Notes: generated from the sequence alone by a model not told the origin. Positions 47,740-60,420 are shown, counted from the first letter of the stretch. The stretch is DNA of 64,000 nucleotides from Miscanthus floridulus (GCF_019320115.1 NC_089584.1:55858852-55922851), one strand, 5' to 3'. A program made the numbers and translations.

Positions 47740-48455
47740 ATGGTCATCGGCTTGATGGGCTCACCTAATGGGCTAATAGCATCGATGTAGTCACACATCA
47801 GGGACACACGTTCCCTCAGGGGCTAGATCCACCTTTGAAAAAAGGCTACCAGGCAATCCTGACCGGTAACCCCTTTGTTTCGATGACAATCCTGTAGGTC
47901 ACTCTCGAGTTTGTCCGCCTCTTTCATCTCAGACTTGGGAACTTCTTCTTTCTCTACCACTGGCAGAGGGGGTGGGATCTTGTGGGGAAAGGCCAGAGCC
48001 AAGCAATCATAAACATAAAACCACTTCTTTGCCCAATTTGGGACTTTGGAAGGGAGATCGATATGAAAGAATGGAGATTTATTGACCGCCTTGATCTAAA
48101 GGCTGCCAATGACCTTTCGGTCTGACTAAGGAAGAATGTTGAAGCCACAATAGAACAACTCCTAGTGGGGTTTGATCCCCACAAAGTCCTCGCAATAGGA
48201 AATGAACATCGCTAGAACCACGATCCTGTTTAGGGTCAGGTTATGTACCTGCACATTGTGGTATCAGAGGAGATCTCAAACAAACTAGTGGATGGGCACC
48301 CCGAATCCACAGCGAAAGAAGTTGATGAATACCACAATCTCGCCAAAATCAGGGGCTGGCACATCCTGGCCGAAGGCACACTGGTAACCCAAAACTTCCC
48401 TCGGTGCCAGGAATCCCCCAACAATAAGATTCTTGATGTCCTCCTCAATTGCCAT
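47740..48455 (-). pseudogene. PF04195-like ORF relic in E2, copy 2
   Basis: It is the counterpart of 30784-31506. It carries the same frame breaks plus additional ones, including a TAG that closes the formerly open C-terminal piece. It therefore decayed before and after the duplication. Confidence 0.5.
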
Positions 48456-50259
48456 TGACATCTCCCATGGAGAACTAGGGATAGGACTTCATCCCCCTTG
48501 CTCTCTGAGCTCATATCTTCTTCACCTACTAAACTAATGGTTTTGGTTTTCTTGGCCAGGGTCTTTCTCGGTGCCATCACTACAGCTGCCAAGAGTGGGA
48601 TCTAGATGTGACAACATCTGCAAGGTCAAGGTAAGTAGAGGAGTGAGTACCACTACTTTTGTCAGCGGTGGCAAAGAGACGGACTGTCTCCACACTCGGC
48701 TAACCTATAAGGGCGGCTAATGCTAGTCAAAAGCCTTATCAACCCTAGACTATAGGCCCAAAATTGCTGGTGAAACTGGGTGGACCAACATTTGGGACCC
48801 ACCAAAGCCCGGTGTAGCCCACCAAAGCAGCAGGCGTAGTCTGTGGTTCTAGTCTAAAACCATGAAAGCCGAACCCTACCATCTCTAGAGTGAGGGGGGT
48901 GTTTGGGAAGGTCACCAGCTAATCCTAAAACCTCTAGCCTCGAGGCTATGTAAACCTCTTGAATGTTTGAATAGGCTCAAAGTACCTTAATTCAGCAGAT
49001 GTGTGCCCCTTTGTGGGAAACCAGAAAATTGGTCAGTCCATGGCTACAACCAAAGTATGAGCTCGTAGAATCTGGGAAATGAGTTTCATGATATGCCCTA
49101 GCTGGTTAGGTTTTATCTTGACACTTCTAGATAGCAGACAATCACTTGTTCTTCCCATTATTACCTCAAAAAAATAGCATGCACCACAACCCCAGAGGTT
49201 TACATGTGTTTGCTATGTGCCCAAGTGATCCTTGAGCATTCAGGATCACTAGCTTCTAGAGCCATGAACGACTGCACTTGGTCGAAGTAAATTTTTAGAT
49301 TGATTCACCTACATAACCCGTAGTTATACTAACTACCCATTGGGTTGGGAAGGGGGGCCCATAAAAATGCAAGGCTGGTTTAACTGAACAAAAATCATCA
49401 ATTCACCTGATTAAATTAGGACATAGGTAGTAGCGTTCAAAATCAATAAAAGTCATTCTTTTTTTATTAAACTCTACTGCATTTTACATCAATAGGTTGA
49501 TAATAACCCAAACCTATTAGAAACTACTATAGTAATGATAGCCTTGTGAGTACAGGATTGACTTCGCACCAAGTGATGGATGCATCATGAAGCGAAGAAG
49601 TTGGACAAAAGCGCACGATGGCCTTCATCTCGCCTTTGAGCCTTCATAAGCAGGGACGATGACTGGAAGACACCTCACAGAGCTTCCTCTACCATCCAAG
49701 AGGAGGAGGAGCCCCAAGAGGAGGATAGCCTGCACCATCTTCTATGGCATCAGGGAGGAGCAAACTACATCGATTTGGCAGCTTCAAGCCTTTGAATCGA
49801 TACACGAGAGCACCTAGGTCAAGATCTATGGGGCAAAAGGTTTCTCGGCAACATTAGGACACCCTTTGCCCTCTAGGATTTCCTATAGATATTCTGACCT
49901 GGAGATCTCCCGTGCAATAATCGTTGGTGACCTTGGCCGCTGTGTCCTCGATGGACCGAGCCACCAGTGGTATTGTTCCTCCCCATCCTTGGAAGCTTCC
50001 TCTAACACCCAAGGAGAACGGCCACCGCCAGCCATCGTGGAACCCAATCTTGAAAGCCTTCCACCAGTGATGGCGCAACTGCCAAAGAATGCCATGGACC
50101 ATGGCACACTAGCAGAATCAAAACTCTCACACTTAGTCTAAGGATAGGGGATTTGGGGAAGAAAGGAGGGGTGAGACTCACTGGCCTCCCTACCCCCTGC
50201 TTAAATAAGCACCCTGAGGATGGTGGTTGTTGACACTTCTTAGCATAGCTACTAGGTTT

Positions 50260-50280
50260 GTATCCCCAGCAATAGCGCCA
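50260..50280 (-). other. Primer binding site of E2, copy 2
   Basis: It is identical to 33311-33331 and lies within the same approximately 65 bp tandem array. Confidence 0.72.
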
Positions 50281-50284
50281 AAAA

Positions 50285-51696
50285 TGCTTGTTGGCACTTC
50301 TTAGCGTACCTACTAGGTTTCTATCCCCAGCAATTGTACTAGAAGTGCCTTGTTGGTATTTCTTAGCATCATCACTAATAATTAGCAATGCCACTAAGTA
50401 ATAGCAAGCACATGGAGCTATCATTGTAGCGTTTCACTCGAAAGTATTCAAGGTATCATTATTTATATTTTTCCCAAAGGAAGGCATTTGATTAAGAGTC
50501 TAGTATGGATATGAACTTGAATAATAATGCTTGCGAGTACACCAATGTTTATAGCAGGGGTAAAAATGGTGATTTTAAGACAATGGACACACACTTGGCA
50601 TTCCTCAAAGGATAAAATCAAAAAGAAAGAATAAAAGAATAATCCTAGGTCAGCAGGCGTTGGTCTAGTATAGTCATACAAATATTAGTTAATGATCATA
50701 CAAGTTACATAATTAGTATTAGGGCTAAGTGTGAAGCAGGTCAGTAGGCCACTGAGTACTTGTCTATAAGCAATCTCATGTGACAATTTAGACTTCTACA
50801 CTCTAGTTGAACATGGGGGATTACAAGGGACGAACAGGGCTGTCACCACCTGCCACCTACCCCTCAACCATGGAAAGGGACAATACATTCACCTATCTCT
50901 CCATACCCAAGCACCACGCTTGCGTATATAGAAACTACCCAAATCCCCTATGTCCTCGACCTATGGATTGACAAGTAAAGAACTTGGGCACACCTCATGG
51001 CACGATGAACTGCCACCTCAACTTAGCTCTAATTCCGATTATATAAGTTATATGAGTGGTTAAGCATAAAGTTAAGTGTGCTACTTTCATGACACACAAA
51101 CTATAGGCTAGTTCACATATCAAGATTATAGCACAATAACTATACTCTAGTTCATAAGTACGACTATAAATGGAATATGTGAGCATGACTTTGGAAGAAA
51201 TCATATCTCTATTCATACCCAAAGGTCACTTCTTCCAAGGAGCCAAGCTCTCCAAGGTAGCTTTGCCTTGCTCTAATACAACTAGAAGAAAGTAAAGCTA
51301 CTACTAGAGAGTGAGGGAGTGAGGTGTTGCTCAAGTGGAGTGTGTTTGAGAGAGGGGGTACCCCTCTATTTATACAAGGAGCTAGGTGGTCCTAGAGGCT
51401 ATTCCTTGCATGAGGACTAGCTCCCATCACCATAGCTTGGAGCCATGCCATCGCCTGTCAAAGGGGTGGCCAAGCAGCACCAGCAGGGGGTCGCTCGCAT
51501 CTAGGGGTCGCCTGCCCCCTAATAGAGCCGCCTCGCCACCACCTTCGCGTGGTAGGCTCCGAGCTAGACCTGGATCAGAGTCCGGTGGTGCTTTGCCCGG
51601 TTTGCACTAATTTGATGGGCATCTCTCTTGTTCCTTTGTGCAAATCAGCATCGGAAAGCACCTTTCAGTGAATTATTCCATGTATTTGTGTTTGCA
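50285..51696 (-). repeat. E2 5' LTR, copy 2, extends past the element B site
   Basis: It corresponds to 33336-34558. It then continues 190 bp further (51507-51696) with LTR sequence that copy 1 lost to element B and the following deletion. A TATA box is at 51366-51374. The right end is cut by element D. Confidence 0.75.
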
Positions 51697-51699
51697 GTA

Positions 51700-52248
51700 A
51701 TTTTTGGAATTAAAATAATTATAGAAAATTGAGAATTACTATTTAGGCTCCAAAAAATACTAGAAAAATTCATAGGGATAGATGGAAGGATAAGGAACAC
51801 AACTAAACTAGTTTTAGCTCCCAGAAAAGACTGTTGGATTGATTGTGGAAAAAGACAAAGCTCCAAGAAATAGGAATTTAATCATGAAAAAGGTCGGAAA
51901 GATTTTTGGAAAGAGAGGCATTGTTCTAACGCATCTTAAAACCTTTTCCAAGCCTTTGGATTTTGAAAACAAAGCATCTTTTCTAAGTTTTGTTTTTGCA
52001 ATTTTCAAAAAAAAATTTAAACCACTGCTTGAAAATAATATTTTGAAGATTGAGATTTGAATTTATTTTCCAAACCACTCATCACAAAAGTACCAATGCA
52101 ATGGCATGTATGCGTAAACATGTTGCTACCCTTATGTTGGATTTTAATTTAAAGAAAATTTCCTTTTCTCTATGTTTTTATGAGCACAAAACAATTAACA
52201 GAAATCATTTTACTCTTTTTAGAAAGTAGCTAATTTTAGGGTGTTACA
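51700..52248 (-). repeat. Element D 3' LTR, truncated to 549 bp
   Basis: It matches 61653-62219 and ends GGGTGTTACA. The missing 3.3 kb would lie to the left, where E2 LTR sequence ends instead. Confidence 0.85.
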
Positions 52249-52265
52249 ATTCCACCCCCCTTAAG
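52249..52265 (-). other. Polypurine tract of element D
   Basis: The minus strand reads CTTAAGGGGGGTGGAAT directly before the LTR start TGTAACACC. Confidence 0.8.
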
Positions 52266-52459
52266 ATGAATCTCATCCTCAAGATTCAGAGAAGTAGAGC
52301 AAACAAGAGAGGGATACTTCAACTTGAGATCTTCTTCACTTCCTTGAGCAACACCATCTTGATACTCACCTTGTGTTGTATGAGAATTCATCACGTGGCC
52401 ACTATTGCAGATTCTTGTTTCATCTTATTCCAAGTCCGATCTTGTTGCTTCTCTTAATT

Positions 52460-53960
52460 TGTTCTAGTGAATCTTATTATCCATATGTTAAGCTTCCAAA
52501 AGATCTTGCTTACCTTGAATAAGAACTTTGAATTCTATGGTTCATATTTTTTATGCATTTTGAAATGTTTAACTTTTCAAAAGGAAGACTTTAAATCAAA
52601 ACCGAACAAATTTTCTTTTTCAACTCCTTTTGAAATAGCTTTCAAAATATGTTTTATGTTTAGCGCTTAAGAAAATATTTCAACCATGTTTTGAAACTCT
52701 TTTGAATAAATGTTTTTAAGGTTTTGAAAATAAACCCAACCATTTTTAAATCATTGGAAACTTAGGAAAACATACTAAGCTTTGTTTTTCAAACTTTTGA
52801 AAACTCAACTTTATAATAGAATCTCAGATAAAGAGCAGACAAATCAACTTAGGTTCTTTTGAAATCTGTTTCAAACAAGGGATTTTCAAGATTTTAGAAA
52901 ACAAATGAAATATTCGAACTTCATTTTCAAATCATTTTGAATGAACTCTTTTGGGATTTCTAAAATCCAACCAAATCAATTTCAAAACTACTTTAGAAAT
53001 GGAGAGAGTGAGTTTTCAATTCCCATTTTCTTTTGAAGTCAAACAAAAGACTTAATACACATGTTCAAGTTCTTTTTGGAATAAGACTTTTTGGGGAATT
53101 AAATCAAATCAAATAATTTTCAACCCTTTCGAACCATTTTGGAAGACTTCTTTTAGAAATACACTTTTGAAATCAACTAAAACCTTTTCTTTTCAAATTT
53201 TGTTTTAAAATCAAACTTAATTCTAATTCAAAGCCAAAAGTGATCTGTTTCCAAATGCAAATGGTTGCAAACTTTTGAACCAAAATTTTCAAACTTTTGT
53301 AAAATATCTTCAATGCATTTTGAACACCTTTAAAATAAATTTTGAAATCAGACAACTCAAATTGTTTTTTTGGTATTTTTCAAACAACCCATTTTAAAAA
53401 CACTTTTGAACCATTTTCAAAGTGTTTTAGAATAACATTTTGAAGATTAAACGAACACATTTTACTCTTTTTGAAATTTATTTCAAAGCAAAGTGGATTT
53501 TGAAATCCAAATTTACTTCCAACTTTTTGAAGTTTTAGAAATAAGATACTTTCAAACTTTTTATGAATATCCATTTTTAAACTAAAACCTTGAGTGAAGC
53601 AGTACAAATCAAATTGTTTTCTTTTGAATGAGCAAAAGAGTCTTTCAAAATTCCAGTCAAAACTTTTGAAACGTCTGAAATATAACTTTTTGCTAATTCT
53701 TTTTGAAATTCTTTGTTACTTAAATACTCTTTTCAAATCAAATCTCATTCTTTGGTGAAACACTTTTGAAATTAAGTTTCGAATACCAACTCTTGAAAAT
53801 GAGAAAACAAACTTAAACCCTTTTTGAACTTAGTTCAAATCAACTTTTGAAGAAGTTTTTCAAAGTTCTTGAATCAAAGGTTGATAATTTATTTTCCAAC
53901 ATCTTTTGAAGATTTCATTTCAAGGAAAGAGCTTTAAATAGAAATCAAAACCAATCCAAT
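52460..53960. repeat. TTTTGAAA-rich degenerate tract inside element D
   Basis: About 1.5 kb are dominated by variants of CTTTTGAAATC, TTTTCAAA and AACTTTTGAA on both strands, with a very low GC content. No supported ORF is present. It looks like an old, diverged tandem expansion of a short word around a TTCAAAA/TTTTGAA palindrome. Confidence 0.7.
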
Positions 53961-53985
53961 TGTTTTCAAGAGTTAATCTTAGTCT

Positions 53986-54119
53986 TGATGGAGAGATAAA
54001 CCATAACCAAACTTCTACCCACAACAGGGGTAAGTAAAGAGATAAATGTATATGAATGGTAAGTAATGATAAATGAATCACTTAGAGTACTCCTTTCTAT
54101 GGCATTAGCATTGCTAAGT
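53986..54119 (-). mobile_element. 134 bp fragment of E1 LTR embedded in element D
   Basis: It runs from TGATGGAGAG to TTGCTAAGT and is nearly identical to the matching part of the E1 LTR in copy 2 (around 45972-46107). One mismatch was noted by eye (CACTTAGAG versus CACTCAGAG). It has no LTR ends and no target duplication. Confidence 0.85.
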
Positions 54120-54717
54120 CTTGCAACTCTTTGTATACATCTAGATCCTAGGTACGTGAAAATCGAACTGCCAACCATAGCTAGCTCGAGGATCAATCTT
54201 GACATAGATCTGAACTCCTTGTAGTTCACCAACTCGCAACACTCTTAGCTTGGCTACCACCCTTAAGAAAAGATGGGATAGGGGCACAAACATCCAACAT
54301 GTAACTTTCTTTAAGGTGTATTATCATCCTCTGACATCCCAGAGAGCTTGTGGACATAGATAAGAATAAGAAAAATTGATCCTTCCCGTAGATAGAAAAC
54401 AGCAGCGCAGAAGAACATCCATATCTCAAGTTCTGTTTATCCAATAAAGTTGCACCTGAAACTGTTGGAAAGCTTATAAACTTCCCCACAACTTTCTTTT
54501 AGACCACTCCTTCAGATTCGGCAGTTAACTTGGTCGAAATCTTTGCTCAACAGAAACTGTTCTAGATTCCAAACAGCGCAGATGTATCGCCTTGTGATTT
54601 TCATGTCTCCCAAACCAGAAATGCTATCAAGGTGACTCTTGTGGGAAAAGAAAGATCTTGAAGTCTACTTTGACTCAGAATTTTCTCCGAATTTTTGGTT
54701 GCCCAAAGTTTGGAGAC
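54120..54717 (-). other. Element D internal sequence, no gene seen
   Basis: A non-coding stretch between the captured E1 fragment and the SIRE-like LTR. Short reading frames (for example 54226-54489) show no recognisable motif. Confidence 0.6.
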
Positions 54718-55562
54718 ATAGGTGAAAGGTCCTTGTGTGGTTTTGGTAATTGAGTGACAACCTAGGTGGACTAATTGTGTTTATGTGAGATACATAGGTG
54801 ATTAGTCCACAAGTACACGTGTGTGAGCAACATATGCCATGAAGATGAAAATGGCTTAGAGATGTTGCAAAGCTCACACATGTGATGATGAAGGAGCTCA
54901 TTGCAAATGAGACATGACATTGAGTCATGTGATCAAGGTGGAGAAGATCAAGACAAGACTTGGCTTGATGGACCAGTTGCAAGCGTGAAGGGCAAGTTGG
55001 AGGCTTTGGAGCGATGGACCGCGTGGCGGTGAAGCTTAAGCAAGACTTGGCGCCGATGGACGAAGGCAATGGTGAAAAGCAAGTGAAGTCAAGATCGATG
55101 AACCAATATGATCACATGATGATATGAAGTGGATCATATCATTGTTGATTGTGTTGGTGCATGTGTTGCACCGACATTGGAGAAGAAGGAATGGAATGCG
55201 CAAGGCAAAGGTATAACCTAGGGCATTTCATTTCACCGGTCATAGGTGTGTTGAGAAGTTTATGACCGGGTTTAGGATAGATGGCCGTACTATCTAGAGG
55301 GGCAAACTTATTTACATATTGATTATCTAGTGCCACTTGAGTGATCTAACTTTGCATCATCGCTAGGATTGAGTGGCATGGCAAGTTGAGTGGCTAATCC
55401 TTTGGAAAATGATTGTGAAAATGCTAACACACATACACTTGGTGGTGTTGGCACATTTATAAGGGAAATGGAGTTGGAGTTGATGTGGATCAACTCGGTG
55501 AAGGAACAGAGGCAAGGGTTCATAACTCCACTGGCGGAGTGTCCGCCCGTAGAGTGTGGACA

Positions 55563-56221
55563 GTCTAACGGTGCCACCAACCCCTATATAGAAAAGACAG
55601 GGTCTCATAGAGTGGACCGGACGCTGGTCATGTGGTGACCGGATGCTAGGGTCCTACGTCAAGTCAGTGGCAGCAGTGAGCGTGCAGGCATCGGTGTTCG
55701 ACCGGACACTGGTGCTAAAAGTGACCGGACGCTGGTAGGGCACGTTCAGTCAGGCTAACATGCGGTGATGTAGGCGACGCAGAGAAGTTGGAGAAGGATC
55801 AGACGCTGATGATGCATCCGATTGTGACCAATCAGACGCGTCCTGTCGTGACTGGATGCTTACTGGAAACGACCGGATGCTGGGGTCCTACGTCCGATCA
55901 CTTGAGCAATTGAGTCCGGTCATCACTTGACCATTGAGATCAGGTGAACAATGTTTGAAGCTGATGACACATGGTAAGAATCGGGTGACCGGACGCTGAG
56001 GTCCTACGTTCGGTCGATATGACTGGCGTGTCCGATCAACTCGAAAAACACCCAGTGAAGGGGTAACGGCTATTTTAGCCCATGGGGCTATAAATAGAAG
56101 GGGTCTCGGCCTTGGGCCAGTAGCTAAGCACACTAGAGCCTTGGTGGCTTGTGTAGTAGTGTTTGGGAGCCCTCCATCTCACATATGCTTGATAGTGATC
56201 ATTCGATTGTGTGAGAGAGCG
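55563..56221 (+). repeat. Tandem duplication inside SIRE-like LTR, unit 1
   Basis: Starts at TCTAACGGTGCCACC and ends GTGTGAGAGAGCG. It contains a TATA box (CTATAAATAG, 56088-56097) and many degenerate copies of GACCGGACGCTGG. Confidence 0.88.
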
Positions 56222-56231
56222 ATTCTGATGG

Positions 56232-56894
56232 TCTGACGGTGGCACCGGCCTCTATATAGAAAAGATAGGGTCTCATAGAGTGGACCGGATGCTGGTCATG
56301 TGGTGACCAGGATGCTAGGGTCCTATGTCCTAGTCAGTGGCAGCAGTGAGCGTGCAGGCATCGGTCTTCGACCGGACACTAGCGCTAAAAGTGACCGGAC
56401 GCTAGCAGGGCACTGTTCGGTCAGGCTGACATACGGTGATGTAGGCGATGCAGAGAAGTTGGAGAAGGATCGGACACTGATGTTGCGTCCGATCATGACC
56501 AATCGGACGCATCCTATCGTGATTGGATGCTTACTGGAAACGACCGGACGCTGGGGTCCTACGTCCGGTCACTTGAGCAGTTGAGTCCAGGTCATCACTT
56601 GACCATTGAGATCAGGTGAACAATGTTTGAAGCTGATGACACATGGCAAGCATCAGGTGACCTGGACGCTGAGGTCCTACGTCCGGTCGATATGACCCGC
56701 GCGTCCGATCAACTCGAAAAACACCCAGTGAAGGGGTAACGGCTATTTTAGCCCATGGGGCTATAAATAGAAGGGGTCTCAACCTTGGGCTGATAGCTAA
56801 GCACACTAGAGCCTTGGTGGCTTGTGTAGTAGTGTTTGGGAGCCCTCCATCTCACATATGCTTGATAGTGATCATCCGATTGTGTGAGAGAGCG
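56232..56894 (+). repeat. Tandem duplication inside SIRE-like LTR, unit 2
   Basis: Follows unit 1 after about 10 bp, with the same order of landmarks. A second TATA box lies at 56761-56770. By eye about 94-95% identical to unit 1. Confidence 0.88.
56761..56770 (+). promoter_or_regulatory. TATA box of SIRE-like LTR (second of two)
   Basis: CTATAAATAG in a conserved context (GCCCATGGGG before, AAGGGGTCTC after). The same context is present at 56088-56097. Confidence 0.65.
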
Positions 56895-57806
56895 TATCTA
56901 GTGCGATTGCATCGTGAGGTTGCATCGAGTGGCACTAGGTGATCGAGTTGCAAGCTAATGGTGCTTGTTACTCTTGGAGGTTGCCACCTCCTAGACGGCT
57001 CGGTGGTGGTCTTCGTTGAAGCCCACAAGAAGCTTGTGCGGTGCTCTAGAGAATAGCTTTTTGAGGGGCATTGTGCTCGCCCCACGGGAGCCACAAAGAG
57101 CAACTCTAGTTCAGCATGTCATTGAGCTACCCTCACTTTCGGGGTAGGTTCTTGTGGTGCTCAACGTGTGGGCTTGGCGGGTGATGCCAATTAGCCGCCA
57201 AACCCCCAAGTGAGTGGTCGACACAACGGGGACTAGTGTGTTGGTAAACACGTGAACCTCAGGAGAAAAATCACCGTGCCAACCTTGTTCTTCCTGTTGG
57301 TTTGCATCCTCATTGCACAAGCTTGTAATTACTTTTATATACATTGTGCTTGTGTAGTTTCTCTTGTAATTAGTTAGCTTGTGTAGCTTACTAGTTACCT
57401 TCTTGCTTGTGTAGCATAGAAGTAGCTCCCTTGCGTGGCTATTTTGGTTTGTGTGACCTTGTTAGTCACATTGCTTAGTTTATGTAGCTAAGTAATTGCT
57501 AGTAAGCTTAGATAGCTTTGTGCTTTTGCTTACTAGTTTGTATAGGAGCTCCCTTGTTGCTTAAAGTACTAGTGGCATAGGTTTGTGTGACCTTGCTTCT
57601 AGAATTGGTTAGGTGAGCTCTAGCTAGTCCGGCACCTTTGTTGCTTAATTAGTATCTTTGGAAGGTGCTAGAGAAATAGATAGAGGGGTGTAGTCTTGGC
57701 TAGACCGATAGTTTTTATTCCGCTCTTGTTTCGGTTAGCTGATGCGGTTAATTTTAGAAAGAACTATTCACCCCCCTCTAGTCCACCATCTCGACCCTTC
57801 AATAGG

Positions 57807-58304
57807 CCTATAGAAGACAAACTGCTTCGGAAGACCAAAAGGACGAGACAAGAGAAAAAGAACCCAGACTATTTATTTCCTTATCCCTTATACTTTAAAC
57901 CTTTATTGAAATTGTGAGCAAAACCCACAAATTCATTGCACTCATTACAAAGATCCAACTCAACCATGATCATTAGGACAAACCACTCAAACATGAAATA
58001 TAAGCTCGTTACTAATCGTTCCTTCTAGCTACTTGGTAGGTATTCTTAGGGGAAAACTTCTTAACATGGCTTTGGAAATTTGAATAGAGGTGAGATCTAG
58101 AAAGTTTTGCAAGAGATCATGAACAACAACTCAAGGAGATAAGAAAGTATGGCTCAAAGAGAGCTATCAAGGAGAGGAGACAATAAGACAAGGATTGGAA
58201 ATATTCAATTCAATGAGTCAAGGAGGGGGAGAAATAGTTTTATAGTAAAATAGGTTTGTAGAAATGACCAGTGCTAACTATGCTTACATCCTACAGTCAA
58301 CACT
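57807..58304 (-). other. Element D 5' internal sequence, no gene seen
   Basis: Non-coding leader-like sequence between the SIRE-like LTR and the PBS of element D. Confidence 0.6.
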
Positions 58305-58316
58305 GCTCTGATACCA
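58305..58316 (-). other. Primer binding site of element D
   Basis: The minus strand reads TGGTATCAGAGC, the exact initiator-Met-type PBS, three bases inside the LTR. Confidence 0.92.
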
Positions 58317-60073
58317 TTCTATCACACCCTGTTTTCCAAAGAATACCAAGCGCTAACTATATGTTTGCCCAGGATGTCCACACGACACATATAGCGACAA
58401 ATACAGAGAATATCAAGAACAATGCTTTATTATATGTCAAACATAATTATAATAGAACTTACAACTATTACAAAAGCATAGCAGGAAACTATTCTTAATC
58501 TTCTCTTTGGAACTCCATACTCCATAGGGATGGTTGACTAGGGGAAACACTCGCCTAGTACTCATGGACTCCACAAGAAACTCTTCACTGATCCACCATC
58601 TGGTACCCATCCGAGATTTTTGTTGATTGTAAAGCAAGTGTGAGCGCACCATACTCAACAAGTATAACATGAGAGGATGCAAGGCTCAAAAGGCTAGACA
58701 TGGTAGAACTACAGTAAGCACTTTTAGTTGGTCATATTTTATTTGTTAAACCTATGTTGCTCGGTTATGCTTAAGCTCCCAAGGTGTAAGTATATTTAAC
58801 ATCACGGTTGATCATATCCCAAACCATCCATAGAACCATCTATCTCGAAAAGGATCTAGGCCACTCGTGTTCGTGAGCATGGCTGATATATCAGTTTTAT
58901 ACTCTATAGAGTTTGTACACATTCACCACGAGCCATGATTGCCATTTGCCCGAGGTGATCAGCCTCTTGACTCACTTCCAAGATAAGTCGGTAGGGATCA
59001 CTATGAAGCTTTTCACCTGTCGTTCTAATAAGTAGCCTGTCGTTCTAATAAGTAGCAACCACTAAGGTTTTAGCCATCTAGCCATATGCAACCCTCCTCC
59101 AAGAGTGGCACTCATGGTCGTGACATAATACACACCCTGGCAGGAAAAAAAACATACCAACTAGTGCCCCCTCTTGCTCTTTCAGTAAGCTACTGATGAA
59201 CTAGAACACATCAAGATACTAGGCTAAGACTAGAGCCATGTAGTTCTCATGGCTGTACAGTAAGTCCTGGTTCACCACTTTAAGATTTAGTACTTACAGA
59301 GGGCAGACTAGTGCACCCAAAAAGGCCCAATGCTCTAGCCCCCTTCTATCCATGTTGCTAAAAAGCATCTTTTAATACCATGTTGCATATTTCTTTAATT
59401 GTATTCTTTAGTCAATATTAGTTGGAGCAAACTGAGCATACTACCCACATGCAAAACCCATAAGTAAATCAAGGATAGGACAATCAATATCAAGGTAAAT
59501 AGACTCTAGGTGGTTCATTAACATATGCATATGAATTGAGATTGCATTAAAGCGAATAGGTAACAAGGAGCCTCATATTATACTTGCCTTAAACTTGCTT
59601 TCCGCCCAAAACAACTTTCTTAGAGAATCTTCAGACTTCATCTTTCAATATTGTAGCTTCTAGGCACTCAACTTCTAGTCTCCAACGCTTACAGTATGGT
59701 TCACTTCTACTCGTAACAAACATCCAAGCACAAAGAGACATACAAACAGACAAAGCAAAGACAACTAAGAACAATACACCAATCATAACCAAAATCTTTA
59801 AAACAATATACTAAAAGAGATGGATCGTCGCTACAATCATGGGAACGCAAGAATCATTGATAACAGAACTATCATTAAAAAGAAATGACTATCGAGATTC
59901 TATATGATAAAAGAAAAGTCTAAATTCTTGATTTATTTTAATTAAGAAAAACCATGTGAAGGTGTTATTAATTTGGATTAGTTCAAACATAATTTAATCC
60001 AAAGCCCAAGTTGAAACTACCTATGTCTTATTCCTAAACAATGACATATAATTTAATCAAGTTAAGCTACATC

Positions 60074-60420
60074 CTTGCAAAATAAAGTATATGTGAAAGC
60101 AACTAAACGTGTTTATCACATATGCAACGTGTTTAACTAATCAAATTTTATTTATAAATATCTCGAATACCATTTATGCTAATTCAATTTTAACTTGCAA
60201 AAACAAGTTGACATGTGAGAGCACCTAATCGAATTGTATATGACATGTTGTTAAACTAAGCAAATTCATAAATGTTGCCATGTAGATTAAGCAAGTTAAA
60301 CTTTAACTTTGCAAAAGTAAAATGCATGTGAAAGCATCTTAACCGACTTTATATAAAAAATGTTTAAACTAAGCAAATTATAATTAATAAATACATATTT
60401 AAGTTGACATTAATTAACAA
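60074..60420. repeat. Three degenerate tandem units of about 115 bp in element D LTR
   Basis: Each unit runs TTGCAAAA...ATGTGAAAGCA...TGTTTAAACTAAGCAAAT, at about 60074, 60193 and 60307. Confidence 0.7.

Larger units (their letters stand above)
47184..50284 (-). mobile_element. E2 internal region, copy 2
   Basis: It corresponds to 30224-33335. It includes the PF04195-like relic between about 47740 and 48455 (minus strand, same interrupting TAG as in copy 1). The PBS is at 50260-50280. The rest is non-coding. Confidence 0.65.
37724..51506. repeat. Large direct duplication, copy 2 (about 13.8 kb)
   Basis: It repeats 20558-34558 in the same orientation. The join to element B at 37724 shares TTTAT with the copy 1 left edge, suggesting microhomology joining. 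It differs from copy 1 by a 244 bp deletion in E1 gag (junction near 45138), an extra tandem repeat near 38815-38870 and scattered substitutions. It lacks element B. Confidence 0.92.
54723..57801 (+). mobile_element. Solo LTR of Ty1/copia SIRE/Maximus-like element (3079 bp), ATAGG target duplication
   Basis: Begins TGAAAGGTCCTTGTGTGG and ends CATCTCGACCCTTCA, the typical termini of grass SIRE/Maximus LTRs (from memory). ATAGG at 54718-54722 and 57802-57806 is a perfect 5 bp target duplication, and no internal domain follows. The stretch before the end contains TTCACCCCCCTCTAGT. It carries a tandem duplication of about 660 bp. Small ORFs inside it are not considered genes. Confidence 0.9.
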
